Positions 16,095 through 25,064 are shown, numbered from the stretch's first letter. The stretch: 36,662 bases of DNA from RGIG995 sp045603745 (GCA_045603745.1 JAZUMQ010000017.1:1-36662); one strand, 5' to 3'. Numbers and translations: made by a program. Notes: generated by a model not told the origin, from the letters alone.

Positions 16095-16819
16095 AATATT
16101 TGATTCGTCTTTCCTTTGTGGGAACCGCTTATTGCGGTTGGCAGACTCAAAAAAACGGACCGTCGGTACAGGCTTGCGTCATGGACGCGTTGCGTCGGAT
16201 CTTTGGGGAAGTTGCGGAATTCTCCGGGTGCAGTCGCACCGATTCCGGGGTTCATGCTCTGGATTTTTGTGCATCGTTTTCCGTTCCGGGACAAATGCCC
16301 TGTGAAAAATTGATTTTGGCTTTGAACGCCAACCTTCCCAAGGATATTTCCGTACATTCCGCTTGTCTTGTTTCCGAGGATTTTCATGCCCGGTACAGTG
16401 TCAAGCGAAAGGAATACCGGTACCGAATTCATACTGCCTCTGCCCGGTCTCCTTTTTTGGAATATCGGGCGTGGCACCGTCCGGGAGAATACGATCTTGA
16501 TCTTCTCAATAAAGCCGCCGCGATCCTTCAGGGAACCCACGACTTTCGTTCTTTTATGGCGGCGGGAAGTAAGATCGAAGATTGTACCCGCACCGTTTTC
16601 GACGCTCATTTTGAGCAGAATGAAGATTCCCTTGATTTTTACGTTTCCGCCGACGGATTTCTTTACAATATGGTTCGTATCATGGTGGGTACGTTGTTGG
16701 AAGTTCCCCATCGCTTTTCCCTCGATGACGTGGCGGAGATGTTAGCCGCAAAAGACCGTTCCCGCGCCGGCATGACCGCCCCCGCCCACGGTCTGTACCT
16801 GAATCGCGTGGAGTATTAA
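16091..16819 (+). CDS. truA: tRNA pseudouridine(38-40) synthase TruA
   Basis: A 242-residue cytosolic enzyme that converts uridines 38, 39 and 40 of the tRNA anticodon arm to pseudouridine. The catalytic aspartate is D51 in CSRTDSGVHAL, the invariant R-T-D-x-G-V-H-A motif. The C-terminal FLYNMVRIMVGTL is also diagnostic. The start is GTG at 16091, overlapping the ecfT stop by 4 bases (GTGA); a GGGGGAT sequence upstream may serve as ribosome binding site. A longer frame reaches into ecfT but would double-code most of its C-terminus. Length matches TruA (about 245). It is co-transcribed with the ECF genes, as in many Firmicutes. Confidence 0.93.
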   Translation: MKYLIRLSFVGTAYCGWQTQKNGPSVQACVMDALRRIFGEVAEFSGCSRTDSGVHALDFCASFSVPGQMPCEKLILALNANLPKDISVHSACLVSEDFHARYSVKRKEYRYRIHTASARSPFLEYRAWHRPGEYDLDLLNKAAAILQGTHDFRSFMAAGSKIEDCTRTVFDAHFEQNEDSLDFYVSADGFLYNMVRIMVGTLLEVPHRFSLDDVAEMLAAKDRSRAGMTAPAHGLYLNRVEY

Positions 16820-16840
16820 AACAGGAAAGGAGTGACGTTT

Positions 16841-17971
16841 ATGAATACCGAAACCAAAAAAACCGTTCGCCGTCTTGATTTGACCCGAGGGGCACTGGTT
16901 TTAACCTTGATTTTGTATATCGCCGTCGCTCTGATTATCAATTCGTCCTATCTTACGGTGGATCGGCTTATGCGCCTTCGTTCCAACGTGATTTATGCCT
17001 TGGGAAGTTCCGGGGATACGTTGCAGTACGACGATGACGAAACCGTGGATCTGCAACTGTTTCAGGACGGATACGTGGTTTTGACCCGAAACGGAATTAC
17101 GGTCTGCGGAGTGGACGGAAATATTTATTCTTCCCACATCTTACAGTATAAACAACCGGCAATGAAGGTCTGTGGAAAATATATTCTCTGCTTTGATCGG
17201 GGCGGCACGTCCTGGAGTTTATTGAACAGTTTCCGGATTCTTTGTTCCGGTACGGAAAGTGCCGATATTATCAACGGCGCCGTATCTGACGACGGATATT
17301 TTGCCATTGCCGCCGAACGCACCGAATACAAGGGGTGCGTTACCGTGTATAATACCAATGGTACCGACCTTTCCCGTTGGAATTCGGACAGTTACCTCAT
17401 TGATTCCTTTTTTACCGAAAAAAATCGGCTGACCATCGTTTCGGTCGCGTCGGAACGGGAAAAGACCCATACCGTATTTACGGTCTTTAATTTTAAAAAG
17501 CCTGAGGCGGAAAAGGTTGCCACCGCATCGGATACTTTCCCCTTGGCACTTACCTTGAAAAAGAACGGAACCATCGAAATGCTTACTGCCACCGGTTCGG
17601 TTCTGTTTGACGGGGATACCGTTTCTTCCCCCTTTACATATCCCGAACCTTCTCCCGGATTGTACTGCCAAAGTGACGAAGGAACCATGATTTCTTATCA
17701 AACTACCACCGGCATGGTTTTAGTTCAGGGAATTTCGGCAAAAGGGGAATCACAATTTTCTTTGGAATATCCAACGTTGGTTTCTTTGGGGTGTTTCGGT
17801 GAGTATTATTTCGTTTTGACCGAAACAAACCTGTTTATTTTGGACTCCGGTGGAACTCTCGTTTTGGAACAACCCAACGCGGGATATTTCAAAGTTCTTG
17901 CTTCCCCCGAATTGTCGGTTCTTGTCGGCATTTCTTCTATTGAACGATTGGATTTGTCATCACTTCCGTAA
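16841..17971 (+). CDS. DUF5711-like membrane-anchored protein
   Basis: A 376-residue protein with one N-terminal membrane segment (about residues 18-43) after a short positive tail, then an extracytoplasmic domain rich in short beta strands. Blocks such as DGYVVLTRNGITVCGVDG, DDGYFAIAAER and GEYYFVLTETNLFILDSGG recur at about 40-50 residue intervals, as in beta-propeller proteins. It resembles, from memory, the DUF5711 family of Clostridia; function is unknown. The ATG at 16841 follows AAAGGAGTG; a GTG at 16832 lies too close to that site. It begins 21 bases after truA and is followed after 47 bases by cvpA, so it belongs to the same transcript. Confidence 0.65.
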   Translation: MNTETKKTVRRLDLTRGALVLTLILYIAVALIINSSYLTVDRLMRLRSNVIYALGSSGDTLQYDDDETVDLQLFQDGYVVLTRNGITVCGVDGNIYSSHILQYKQPAMKVCGKYILCFDRGGTSWSLLNSFRILCSGTESADIINGAVSDDGYFAIAAERTEYKGCVTVYNTNGTDLSRWNSDSYLIDSFFTEKNRLTIVSVASEREKTHTVFTVFNFKKPEAEKVATASDTFPLALTLKKNGTIEMLTATGSVLFDGDTVSSPFTYPEPSPGLYCQSDEGTMISYQTTTGMVLVQGISAKGESQFSLEYPTLVSLGCFGEYYFVLTETNLFILDSGGTLVLEQPNAGYFKVLASPELSVLVGISSIERLDLSSLP

Positions 17972-18018
17972 CGGAATTTTATATCATCACACTACAACAT
18001 TTTTCAGGAGGATTTTTT

Positions 18019-18765
18019 ATGGATCTGGCAATCAGTACCACCCTTGACCTTGTGATCGTCGCCATATTGGCAATCAGTATTTTCCTTGGAATTCGCCGGG
18101 GGTTGATTCGTTCCATCATCAGTTTGGTGGGAAGTATCGTCGCCTTAGTCTTGGCGTTGATCTTTTCTGCCAATTTGGGCGGTTATATTGATGCACACTA
18201 CATCAATGCCCCCATGCGCAGTTGGGTCATCGACCAATTGTCTGCTTCCGTCGAGACCGTTTCTGCAACGGAACTGGATTTTGACGATCTGTTTGAAAAT
18301 CAACCGGAATTTTTCACCGAAACCTGCGATTTTCTTGGGGTGGACGTGAATGAAATGGCGGCGTCTTATGAGAAAATGAAATCAGATGGGGTGGAACACG
18401 CCAAGAGTGCTATTATCACCGAGATGGTGGATCCCCTCTCCGCCCTGATCAGCCGGGTAATCGCCTTTGCGGTGATCTTCCTTGCGGCGATGGTCGGGAT
18501 CGTGGTTATCTCCATGTTTTCTAAATTCCTTAACGGCTTGCCCATTATTCGCAAAATGGATAAGCTGGGAGGCGGACTTTTGGGCGTCGTGACAGGGATT
18601 CTCATCAGTTTCATCGTGGTTGCCATTCTTTCCACCGGTTCCAAATACGTTCTTCGGGATCGCAGTCCGGCAGAGTTGGAAAGCATTAAAAATAAGACCG
18701 TGGTCTATAAAATCTTCCACGATCTGGATCCGTTGACGCAACTTTTTGAAACCAAAGCGGATTAA
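18019..18765 (+). CDS. CvpA family membrane protein
   Basis: A 248-residue membrane protein of the CvpA (colicin V production) family. Hydrophobic segments lie at about 5-22, 30-50, 150-172 and 185-207. The opening LDLVIVAILAISIFLGIRRG, with a glycine-rich turn and Arg pair after the first helix, is the family hallmark. The 85-residue stretch between helices 2 and 3 is acidic and probably outside. Family roles include membrane or envelope homeostasis; the molecular activity is unknown. AGGAGG lies 7 bases before the ATG at 18019. It sits between a DUF5711-like gene and a ClpE-like gene, 91 bases before the latter. Confidence 0.82.
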   Translation: MDLAISTTLDLVIVAILAISIFLGIRRGLIRSIISLVGSIVALVLALIFSANLGGYIDAHYINAPMRSWVIDQLSASVETVSATELDFDDLFENQPEFFTETCDFLGVDVNEMAASYEKMKSDGVEHAKSAIITEMVDPLSALISRVIAFAVIFLAAMVGIVVISMFSKFLNGLPIIRKMDKLGGGLLGVVTGILISFIVVAILSTGSKYVLRDRSPAELESIKNKTVVYKIFHDLDPLTQLFETKAD

Positions 18766-18856
18766 AAATCCTCTTGTTTCCCTTTCCAAAAACTGGAAAA
18801 AACCTGTAAAACTCAATTAAAACCTTATTTTCGTAACCACAGAAAGGTAGTACCCT

Positions 18857-21184
18857 ATGCTTTGCAGCAGATGTAAGAAGCGATCTGCCGTCATATTCGT
18901 GACCAAGATCGAAAACAACGAGACCGTCAACGAAGGTTTGTGCATTAAATGTGCCAAGGAATTGGGCATAAAACCCATCAGTCAGATGATTGATCAAATG
19001 GGAATTTCCGACGAAGAATTGGACGATATGTGCGAACAGATGAACGGCATGATGGGAGACGGCGACGGCTTTTCCACCCCCTCCTTCGACGGGTTTGAAG
19101 AGGGCGGTGCCCAATCCATGAACCTCTTCCAAAAGTTGATGAGTAATCTGACCGGCGGTATGCAACCTCCTGGACAAACTTCCGATTCTGCGCCTTCTTC
19201 CGATTCCAAAGAAGAAGGCAAGAAAAAAGAGAAAAAGAACAAAAAACAGCCGGAAGGTCCCAAACACAAATATCTGGACGCCTTCTGTCAAAATCTTACC
19301 GAAAAAGCCCGTAACGGTGCCACCGATCCGGTGATCGGTCGGGAGAACGAAATTCTGAGGGTGTTGCAGATCCTCAACCGCCGAACCAAAAATAATCCTT
19401 GTTTGATTGGGGAACCGGGGGTGGGGAAGACCGCCATCGCCGAAGGAATTGCCCAGCGCATCGTCACCGGGAATGCTCCGGCGAAAATCGCTCGGAAAGA
19501 AGTTTGGCTTTTGGATTTGACAGCGCTGATTGCCGGAACTCAGTTTCGAGGTCAGTTTGAAAGTCGGATCAAGGGATTGATTGAAGAAGTCCGTCAATTG
19601 GGCAATATTATCCTTGTCATCGATGAGGTTCATAATTTGGTTGGTGCCGGTGATTCGGAAGGATCCATGAACGCCGCCAATATGCTGAAACCCGCCCTTT
19701 CCAGGGGAGAAATTCAGGTTATCGGTGCAACGACCCTCACCGAATATCGCAAACACATCGAAAAGGACGCCGCCTTGGAACGCCGTTTTCAGCCGGTGGT
19801 CGTTAACGAACCTTCCATTGAAGATTCCGTCAAAATGTTGCAGGGGATCAAAAATCGATACGAGACCTTCCACCATATCCAAGTTCCCCAATACGTTTTG
19901 GTAAAAGCGGTGGAATTGTCGGAACGGTACGTTACCGATCGGTATTTGCCCGACAAGGCAATTGACCTTTTGGACGAAGCTTGCTCCAATGCGACGTTGA
20001 AAAATCCCATCTACGAAAAGACCTTCCTTGCGGAACAGAAGTTGGTGGAATTGAAGGAGAAAGTCAAAGAACTGGAAGGAAAAGAAGAACCGACCCAAGA
20101 CGACTTTGCCGCCATTGCCACTGCCAAATCCGATCTGATGCGTGCCGAAGCGGAATATGACACTCTCGTCTCAGAACGAAGTGACGTGACCGTTACGTTG
20201 GACGATCTTGCTTTGATCATTGAACTTTGGACGGGAATTCCCTCTTCCAAAATTCGGGAACGGGAGCAAAATCAACTGGCTCGTTTTGAAGATGTCCTGC
20301 GGGCACGAATCAAAGGACAGGAAGAAGCTGTAACGAAAGTTTCCGACGCCGTTCGTCGCTCTCGGGTTGCCTTGGTTCCTCGGAAACGCCCCGTTTCTTT
20401 TATCTTCACCGGACCTACCGGCGTGGGAAAGACCGAATTGGTTAAGGTTCTTGCAAAGGAACTGTTCCATTCTCCCGAAACTCTGATTCGCTTGGATATG
20501 TCCGAATTTATGGAGAAGCATTCCGTTTCTCGTATCATCGGTGCTCCTCCGGGCTACGTGGGATATGACGATGCCGGTCAATTGACCGAAAAGGTTCGCC
20601 GAAAACCCTATTCCGTGATCCTTTTTGATGAAATTGAAAAAGCGCACCCCGATGTTCTCAACGTTCTTTTGCAAATTCTTGATGACGGACGGATCACCGA
20701 TGCCCACGGAAAAACCGTGTCTTTCGAGCATTGTATCATCGTAATGACCTCCAATGCCGGGTCCCATTCCAAGGCGACTTCCGCCGGATTTAACCGTTCT
20801 TCCGCGGAATTGTCTGCGGAACGGACGAAAAAAGCCCTGTCGGAATTTTTACGTCCCGAATTTTTGAATCGTGTCGACGAGATCATTACCTTCCGTTCTT
20901 TGCCCGTGGACGTGTTCCCGGATATTGTGCGCCTCGCCCTGAACGAACTTGCCGACGGACTGAAGGAACGCGAGATCGGGTTTGAATGTACCGAGGAGGC
21001 AATTCAGTTGCTGGCGGAGAAATCCTATAGCGCCGAATACGGAGCACGAAACGTTCGTCGAGTGGTTCAAACCGAAATCGAAGACCGCGCGGTTCGGATC
21101 CTTTGCGAAACGTTTGAAATCCCCGAATCGGTTTCGGTTTCCGTTGTCAACGGGGAGATTCACGTTTCACTTTCTTTGAAGTAA
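18857..21184 (+). CDS. ClpE-like AAA+ unfoldase with N-terminal McsA-type zinc finger
   Basis: A 775-residue protein with four parts. Residues 1-40 form a zinc finger with C3, C6, C29 and C32, the same spacing as in McsA of this window. Residues 70-145 are a flexible linker ending in a Lys-rich stretch. The first ATPase domain has GEPGVGKT (185-192) and IDEVHNL; the second has GPTGVGKT (519-526) and LFDEIEKAHPD. A short mid-region coiled coil lies at about 390-440. The ClpC-type N-domain is absent, as in ClpE. In the place of the ClpP-contact loop ([LIV]-G-F) it reads S-A-G-F (642-645). Such proteins unfold substrates for ClpP or refold aggregates. AAAGGTAG precedes the ATG. No CtsR box or promoter is seen in the 91 bases upstream, so it seems to be read from the operon. 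Confidence 0.85.
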   Translation: MLCSRCKKRSAVIFVTKIENNETVNEGLCIKCAKELGIKPISQMIDQMGISDEELDDMCEQMNGMMGDGDGFSTPSFDGFEEGGAQSMNLFQKLMSNLTGGMQPPGQTSDSAPSSDSKEEGKKKEKKNKKQPEGPKHKYLDAFCQNLTEKARNGATDPVIGRENEILRVLQILNRRTKNNPCLIGEPGVGKTAIAEGIAQRIVTGNAPAKIARKEVWLLDLTALIAGTQFRGQFESRIKGLIEEVRQLGNIILVIDEVHNLVGAGDSEGSMNAANMLKPALSRGEIQVIGATTLTEYRKHIEKDAALERRFQPVVVNEPSIEDSVKMLQGIKNRYETFHHIQVPQYVLVKAVELSERYVTDRYLPDKAIDLLDEACSNATLKNPIYEKTFLAEQKLVELKEKVKELEGKEEPTQDDFAAIATAKSDLMRAEAEYDTLVSERSDVTVTLDDLALIIELWTGIPSSKIREREQNQLARFEDVLRARIKGQEEAVTKVSDAVRRSRVALVPRKRPVSFIFTGPTGVGKTELVKVLAKELFHSPETLIRLDMSEFMEKHSVSRIIGAPPGYVGYDDAGQLTEKVRRKPYSVILFDEIEKAHPDVLNVLLQILDDGRITDAHGKTVSFEHCIIVMTSNAGSHSKATSAGFNRSSAELSAERTKKALSEFLRPEFLNRVDEIITFRSLPVDVFPDIVRLALNELADGLKEREIGFECTEEAIQLLAEKSYSAEYGARNVRRVVQTEIEDRAVRILCETFEIPESVSVSVVNGEIHVSLSLK

Positions 21185-21215
21185 TGGCAAAACTTTAAAA
21201 AAACCTCAATACCCC

Positions 21216-21244
21216 TTGACAAATAAAACAAAATTCGCTATAAT
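21216..21244 (+). promoter_or_regulatory. Full consensus promoter of the surface protein gene
   Basis: TTGACA (21216-21221), 17-base spacer, TATAAT (21239-21244). The leader is about 35 bases. Confidence 0.85.
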
Positions 21245-21280
21245 ATTGATAAGAATACTTTAAACTCAAAAGGAGAGTAT

Positions 21281-21289
21281 ATGTTATGA
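21281..21289 (+). other. Two-codon upstream frame overlapping the surface protein start
   Basis: After AGGAGAG the sequence reads ATG TTA TGA (21281-21289); the last codon overlaps the ATG of the main gene at 21286. The ribosome binding site is 5 bases from the first ATG and 10 from the second, so both could be used. It may be chance. Confidence 0.35.
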
Positions 21290-22215
21290 AAAAGATTCTT
21301 ACCCTTTTCCTGATCCTCTGCCTGCTTGCCTCGGTTGCGACCTGCTTCGCATTCTCCGCAAATGCAGAGGAAAAGGAGATTCAAGTTTCTGTCGGTCAGT
21401 CTTTTGAATGGAACGATCAGTCTCCTGCAGTCACCGGCGATCCTAAGTCGAAACTGAACTGGCACAAGAGTGGTGGAGTCAGCCCCGACGGGTTGTGGAG
21501 TTATCAGTTTTATGCCCTCGCCCGGAAAATGTACTTCAATATGCATGCTTGCGGAAATGACTTTGCTTGGAATGCTTCCAGTAACACAAAAAATGAAAGC
21601 GGTCTTGATTGGGCACGTGTTCTTAACTTGGGAAAGAGCTTCCACCCCGATGTCGCTGCCGATGTTGTTAAGGTCTTTAAATGTCCTTCCGGTGGTACGA
21701 TTCAGATTTCTTCTATCGTTGCGCGTACTACGGACCTGAAGTCCGGTTCTTCTGCCACTGGTACATCCTTTGCTATTTACGTGGAAGACCGTTTGGTTTA
21801 TCCGGAAGAAGGAGATGGAGAATATTTGACCCTCGTTTCTACTGACGAGCAGACGATCGATGTTACCGTTGACGTTGCTAAGGGAGAACGCGTTCGGATT
21901 CATATCGGTGCCATTGGTGATAATTCTAATGATGGTGTCAATATGTCTAATGTCATTACTTATAAAACTGTCAATAACAATGCTGCAGAAGGGGTAACGG
22001 AAGATACCTTGGTATTCTCCACTATTTCCAGAACCGAAGATACCCCCGACCTGCCCGATACCAATGATAGTAACACCGGCGGAGGATCAAAACTTCCCGT
22101 TAAGAACGACGGTTTGTCTACCGGTGCAATTATTGGTATCGTTGCCGGTGTGGTTGCGGTCGTCGGTATTGCCGTTGTCGTCGTTATCGTTCTGAAAAAG
22201 AAAAAACAGGACTAA
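21286..22215 (+). CDS. Secreted protein with C-terminal membrane anchor, function unknown
   Basis: A 309-residue protein with a classical signal peptide (KK, hydrophobic core to about residue 22, SANA cleavage near 27), a central domain of about 215 residues rich in Trp, Tyr and Asn, a Thr/Asp/Pro/Gly-rich linker (about 245-275), a hydrophobic helix (about 280-303) and the tail KKKKQD. It therefore sits outside the cell on a C-terminal anchor; there is no LPxTG sortase motif. The central region looks like a beta-sandwich, perhaps sugar-binding, but I do not recognise it. Codons end in T much more often than in neighbouring genes (GGT, GTT, GCT, TCT), and promoter and ribosome binding site are strong, which together suggest high expression. 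It is monocistronic with its own terminator. Confidence 0.75.
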   Translation: MKKILTLFLILCLLASVATCFAFSANAEEKEIQVSVGQSFEWNDQSPAVTGDPKSKLNWHKSGGVSPDGLWSYQFYALARKMYFNMHACGNDFAWNASSNTKNESGLDWARVLNLGKSFHPDVAADVVKVFKCPSGGTIQISSIVARTTDLKSGSSATGTSFAIYVEDRLVYPEEGDGEYLTLVSTDEQTIDVTVDVAKGERVRIHIGAIGDNSNDGVNMSNVITYKTVNNNAAEGVTEDTLVFSTISRTEDTPDLPDTNDSNTGGGSKLPVKNDGLSTGAIIGIVAGVVAVVGIAVVVVIVLKKKKQD

Positions 22216-22231
22216 CATTGAAATAACATAA

Positions 22232-22262
22232 AAAAAGGAGCATCGTTAAGATGCTCCTTTTT
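22232..22262. terminator. Bidirectional terminator between surface protein and GH3 genes
   Basis: AAAAAGGAGCATC (22232-22244) pairs perfectly with GATGCTCCTTTTT (22250-22262), 5-base loop. Confidence 0.88.
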
Positions 22263-22272
22263 ATGGTTTATA

Positions 22273-24045
22273 TCAGATTTTTGCGTCCCAAAGACCGCAG
22301 AAACTGTCAATGGGATCTTTGCCTCGGAAGGATTCCGCGCCGGTAATGAGGTTTTCGACCAACGCCGTCATAGTTTCCGGTTTGGAATCGTAGGCGTTGA
22401 TATAGGTTCTTACCTGAGGAATATCCGCGAGCATGGTGGGGGTGTTAACACTGATTGCCACGACCGGTAATTCAAAGACGTACCAGGGAATTTCACCGCC
22501 GCCCTTGGATAATCCGAAGGAGGGTCTACCGTTAGCAACGTCGCAGAGCGTGATGACCAGATCTTGTTCGGATTTAAAATCTTCAATGGCGTTCTTCCCG
22601 GCAAAATACAGATTCAGGCTGGGTTTTTCTCCCGCAGCAATCTGTTTTTTCATTTTGTCAATGGGACTTTCGTAGAGGAAGGCGTCGAATCCTTTTTCAA
22701 TCAAGCGATCCCGCAAATCTTCCGCAGGGTTCTTCTTTTGTCCACCGCCCCCCATCGCCATTTGAACCAAGGCGTCCATGGCACCTGCAGCACCTTTGAC
22801 GTATACGATCATGATGCGCTTGTATTTTTTAGGGGTCAGGGGAAGAATTCCTTCGTCTTTGTATTTCACTAAGGTAATACAATCTTTGCTGATGTTGTCA
22901 GCAATTTTTTTGTATTCTTCTTTCCCAAGTCCCGTCAAGGCTTCCGGGGCGGGGACAAGTTCTTCCCTTGTCTTTTTATGCAGTCCCATTTTTGCTTTCA
23001 GACCCAAGATGCGGTACAATGCTTCGGTGATGCGGTCTTCGCTGATCTTTCCGGTTTGGTAGGCTTCCAGCATGGTATTGTAATCTTCGTCCGGATCGTT
23101 GAAGAATAAAAACATATCGCACCCGGCATTGATAGACGCCGGTAACATTTCTTTTCGGGTCATACGGTCGGTCATGGCGACCATATGGCTGGCATCGGTG
23201 ACAACCATACCGTTGAACCCTAAGGTTTCCCGGAGAAGTCCGGTCATAATTTCGGGACACAACGTTGCAGGCATCATTTCTTCGTCGGAAATTCCGGGGA
23301 CAATTTCCCGCATATATTCCGGCATCATAATATGACCGCCCATGATGGCGTCCAGATCCCCATCAATCAGAGTTTTGTAGACTTTACCGTAGGTCTCAAG
23401 CCATTCTTTTTGGTTGAAGGTATTGATGTTGTTTGCGATATGAGCATCGCGGAAATCCTGTCCATTGCCGGGGAAGTGCTTTGCGGCACAAGCAAAGCCG
23501 GGAATGGTATGGGCGCCGTCCAGATAAGCTTTGCTCATTTCTGCTACGCGGTCGGGGTCATTTCCGAAGGCCCGCGCCACCACTTCGGTATTCTGCCAAT
23601 TATAGTGAATATCGCATACCGGCGCAAAAGCCATATTACAACCGATCGCCGCCGCTTCTTCGTTGGACGTCCGCCCCAAATCATGGGCGTATTGGGGATT
23701 TCCCGTCGCTCCGATCTTGATCCCCGATCCGATATACGTTCCGTCGGAGCAACTGCCGTTTCCTCCGGCTTCCGTGTTGCAGGCAATAAAGAGAGGAATT
23801 TTTGCATTGGTTTGCAAAATTCGGTTTTGCATCTGCACTGCCGCTCCGGGCATATTGTTGTAACGGCAACCGCCCAGATGATATTTTTCCATCAATTCTT
23901 TTAGATACGCTTCGTCCATTCCGGCGGTCAGTTGGAAAAATAATTGCCCCACCTTTTCTTCGTCGGTCATTCCCTCAATGGTGTTTTTGACCCATGCAAT
24001 ATCTTCGTCGGATAAATAGTACGGTCTTGCTTTCAGATCAATCAT
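22273..24045 (-). CDS. Glycoside hydrolase family 3 protein, beta-N-acetylhexosaminidase-like
   Basis: A 590-residue GH3 protein. The N-terminal barrel (about 1-345) carries the NagZ-type features: KHFPGNG (189-195), the acid/base His-Asp pair D200 and H202 in RDAH, an RAFGNDP loop (158-164) and the nucleophile D284 in VVTDASHM. The usual KHFPGHG has Asn in place of the second His. A C-terminal alpha/beta domain (about 370-590) follows, as in longer Firmicute enzymes. No signal peptide is present, so it acts in the cytosol on beta-N-acetylglucosaminides, such as cell-wall or host glycan fragments. GAGGAGCG precedes the ATG at 24045. It follows the HAD phosphatase gene after 30 bases in one operon, which hints at turnover of phosphorylated amino sugars (inference). 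Confidence 0.85.
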   Translation of the reverse strand: MIDLKARPYYLSDEDIAWVKNTIEGMTDEEKVGQLFFQLTAGMDEAYLKELMEKYHLGGCRYNNMPGAAVQMQNRILQTNAKIPLFIACNTEAGGNGSCSDGTYIGSGIKIGATGNPQYAHDLGRTSNEEAAAIGCNMAFAPVCDIHYNWQNTEVVARAFGNDPDRVAEMSKAYLDGAHTIPGFACAAKHFPGNGQDFRDAHIANNINTFNQKEWLETYGKVYKTLIDGDLDAIMGGHIMMPEYMREIVPGISDEEMMPATLCPEIMTGLLRETLGFNGMVVTDASHMVAMTDRMTRKEMLPASINAGCDMFLFFNDPDEDYNTMLEAYQTGKISEDRITEALYRILGLKAKMGLHKKTREELVPAPEALTGLGKEEYKKIADNISKDCITLVKYKDEGILPLTPKKYKRIMIVYVKGAAGAMDALVQMAMGGGGQKKNPAEDLRDRLIEKGFDAFLYESPIDKMKKQIAAGEKPSLNLYFAGKNAIEDFKSEQDLVITLCDVANGRPSFGLSKGGGEIPWYVFELPVVAISVNTPTMLADIPQVRTYINAYDSKPETMTALVENLITGAESFRGKDPIDSFCGLWDAKI

Positions 24046-24075
24046 AATAAACGCTCCTCTTTTTTTGTAAATTGA

Positions 24076-24915
24076 TTACGCCCCAAGATTTTTGCGGAAT
24101 TGAAGGATCTTTTCTTTTTGATATTCTCCGCCGTAGGTTCCGTCGTTCAGATGTTTCAGGGCGGCGTTTATGAATTCTTCCCAACTTTCTTTTTCTTTCC
24201 GTACCAAAATGGGGAAGAAGAATACGCCGTTTTTCTCTGCCGCCTGTAAATCGCCGGGGGCATCACCGCACATAAGAACTCGGCAGGAATCGTATCCCTT
24301 TTTTAGAAGTTCCTGAATACAGTATGCTTTACTGCCGGCGTTTTGCACCAATACTATGTCGGTGTGGGGCAACAAACCGTGTTGTTCCCATTCTTCCAAA
24401 ACCGCATCGGGATTCGCGCTGGAAACGATGGCGACATCGGCGTGGGTATGGGCAAAGGTTAAGGCTTCCTTTACCTTCTCAAAGGGAAGTTTCAAATCGT
24501 CTGGCAGTTTTGTAATGGCAGCGTTGACGGAGACGCTCCAATGCAACGCTTTTTCCAAGGCAATGGAATTTGTTGTTTCAAGGGCGCGTTTCAGCGCATC
24601 GTTGGATAATTCGTCGCTCTCTTTGACCCACCGATTCAATCGGTCAAGATCTTGAATTTTACAGTATTTTTCGTTAATCTCCGTCAAGGCAAGCGCCAGT
24701 CCCTTGAATCGATTGATCCCCCGGGTCATGGTATAAAGATTGATCTCGTTCCACCGTGTGAGGATTTCATTGTTCCATGCTTCCAGCCCCCACTCTGCCA
24801 CCATACAGGGTCCAAAACACCGAATATGTTTTACGTCCATGGTGTCCATAGCGCAACCGTCACTGTCAATGCAGATCAGCAGGTCTTTTTGCTTTTTAAA
24901 CGTGGTAAGATCCAT
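24076..24915 (-). CDS. HAD-superfamily hydrolase
   Basis: A 279-residue haloacid dehalogenase-type phosphatase. Motif I is IDSDGCAMDT with D17 as nucleophile and D19 as acid/base. An all-helical cap of about 120 residues follows, then motif II in IVSSANPD, a motif III lysine near QNAGSKAYC, and motif IV CGDAPGDLQAAEKNG. The class C1 cap between motifs I and II is large, as in phosphoglycolate or sugar phosphatases. GAGGGG lies 6 bases before the ATG at 24915. It is the first gene of the operon with the GH3 gene, behind a consensus promoter. The substrate is probably a sugar phosphate; I cannot be more specific. Confidence 0.8.
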   Translation of the reverse strand: MDLTTFKKQKDLLICIDSDGCAMDTMDVKHIRCFGPCMVAEWGLEAWNNEILTRWNEINLYTMTRGINRFKGLALALTEINEKYCKIQDLDRLNRWVKESDELSNDALKRALETTNSIALEKALHWSVSVNAAITKLPDDLKLPFEKVKEALTFAHTHADVAIVSSANPDAVLEEWEQHGLLPHTDIVLVQNAGSKAYCIQELLKKGYDSCRVLMCGDAPGDLQAAEKNGVFFFPILVRKEKESWEEFINAALKHLNDGTYGGEYQKEKILQFRKNLGA

Positions 24916-24945
24916 AACGTTCCCCTCAAAGTTCTGTATATTTTG

Positions 24946-24974
24946 ATTATATCATTTCTCTCTGTTCTTGTCAA
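24946..24974 (-). promoter_or_regulatory. Consensus promoter of the HAD-GH3 operon
   Basis: Minus strand: TTGACA (24974-24969), 17-base spacer, TATAAT (24951-24946). Confidence 0.85.
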
Positions 24975-25064
24975 GATTTTTTTAACGTCAGTATTTCCGG
25001 AATTTCCATAATTATCCGCTGTGAATAAAAACTTTTGTTTTTTCAAAACAAAGATTATTCGATA

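Noticed and set aside
18686..20098. Long minus-strand open frame (470 codons) opposite the ClpE-like gene
   Set aside because: It lies antisense to a clear AAA+ gene, is Phe/Gly/His-rich without domain motifs and has no ribosome binding site. The same reasoning removes minus-strand frames at 2489-3559, 8244-9290, 12715-13794, 15947-16711 and 30287-31048.
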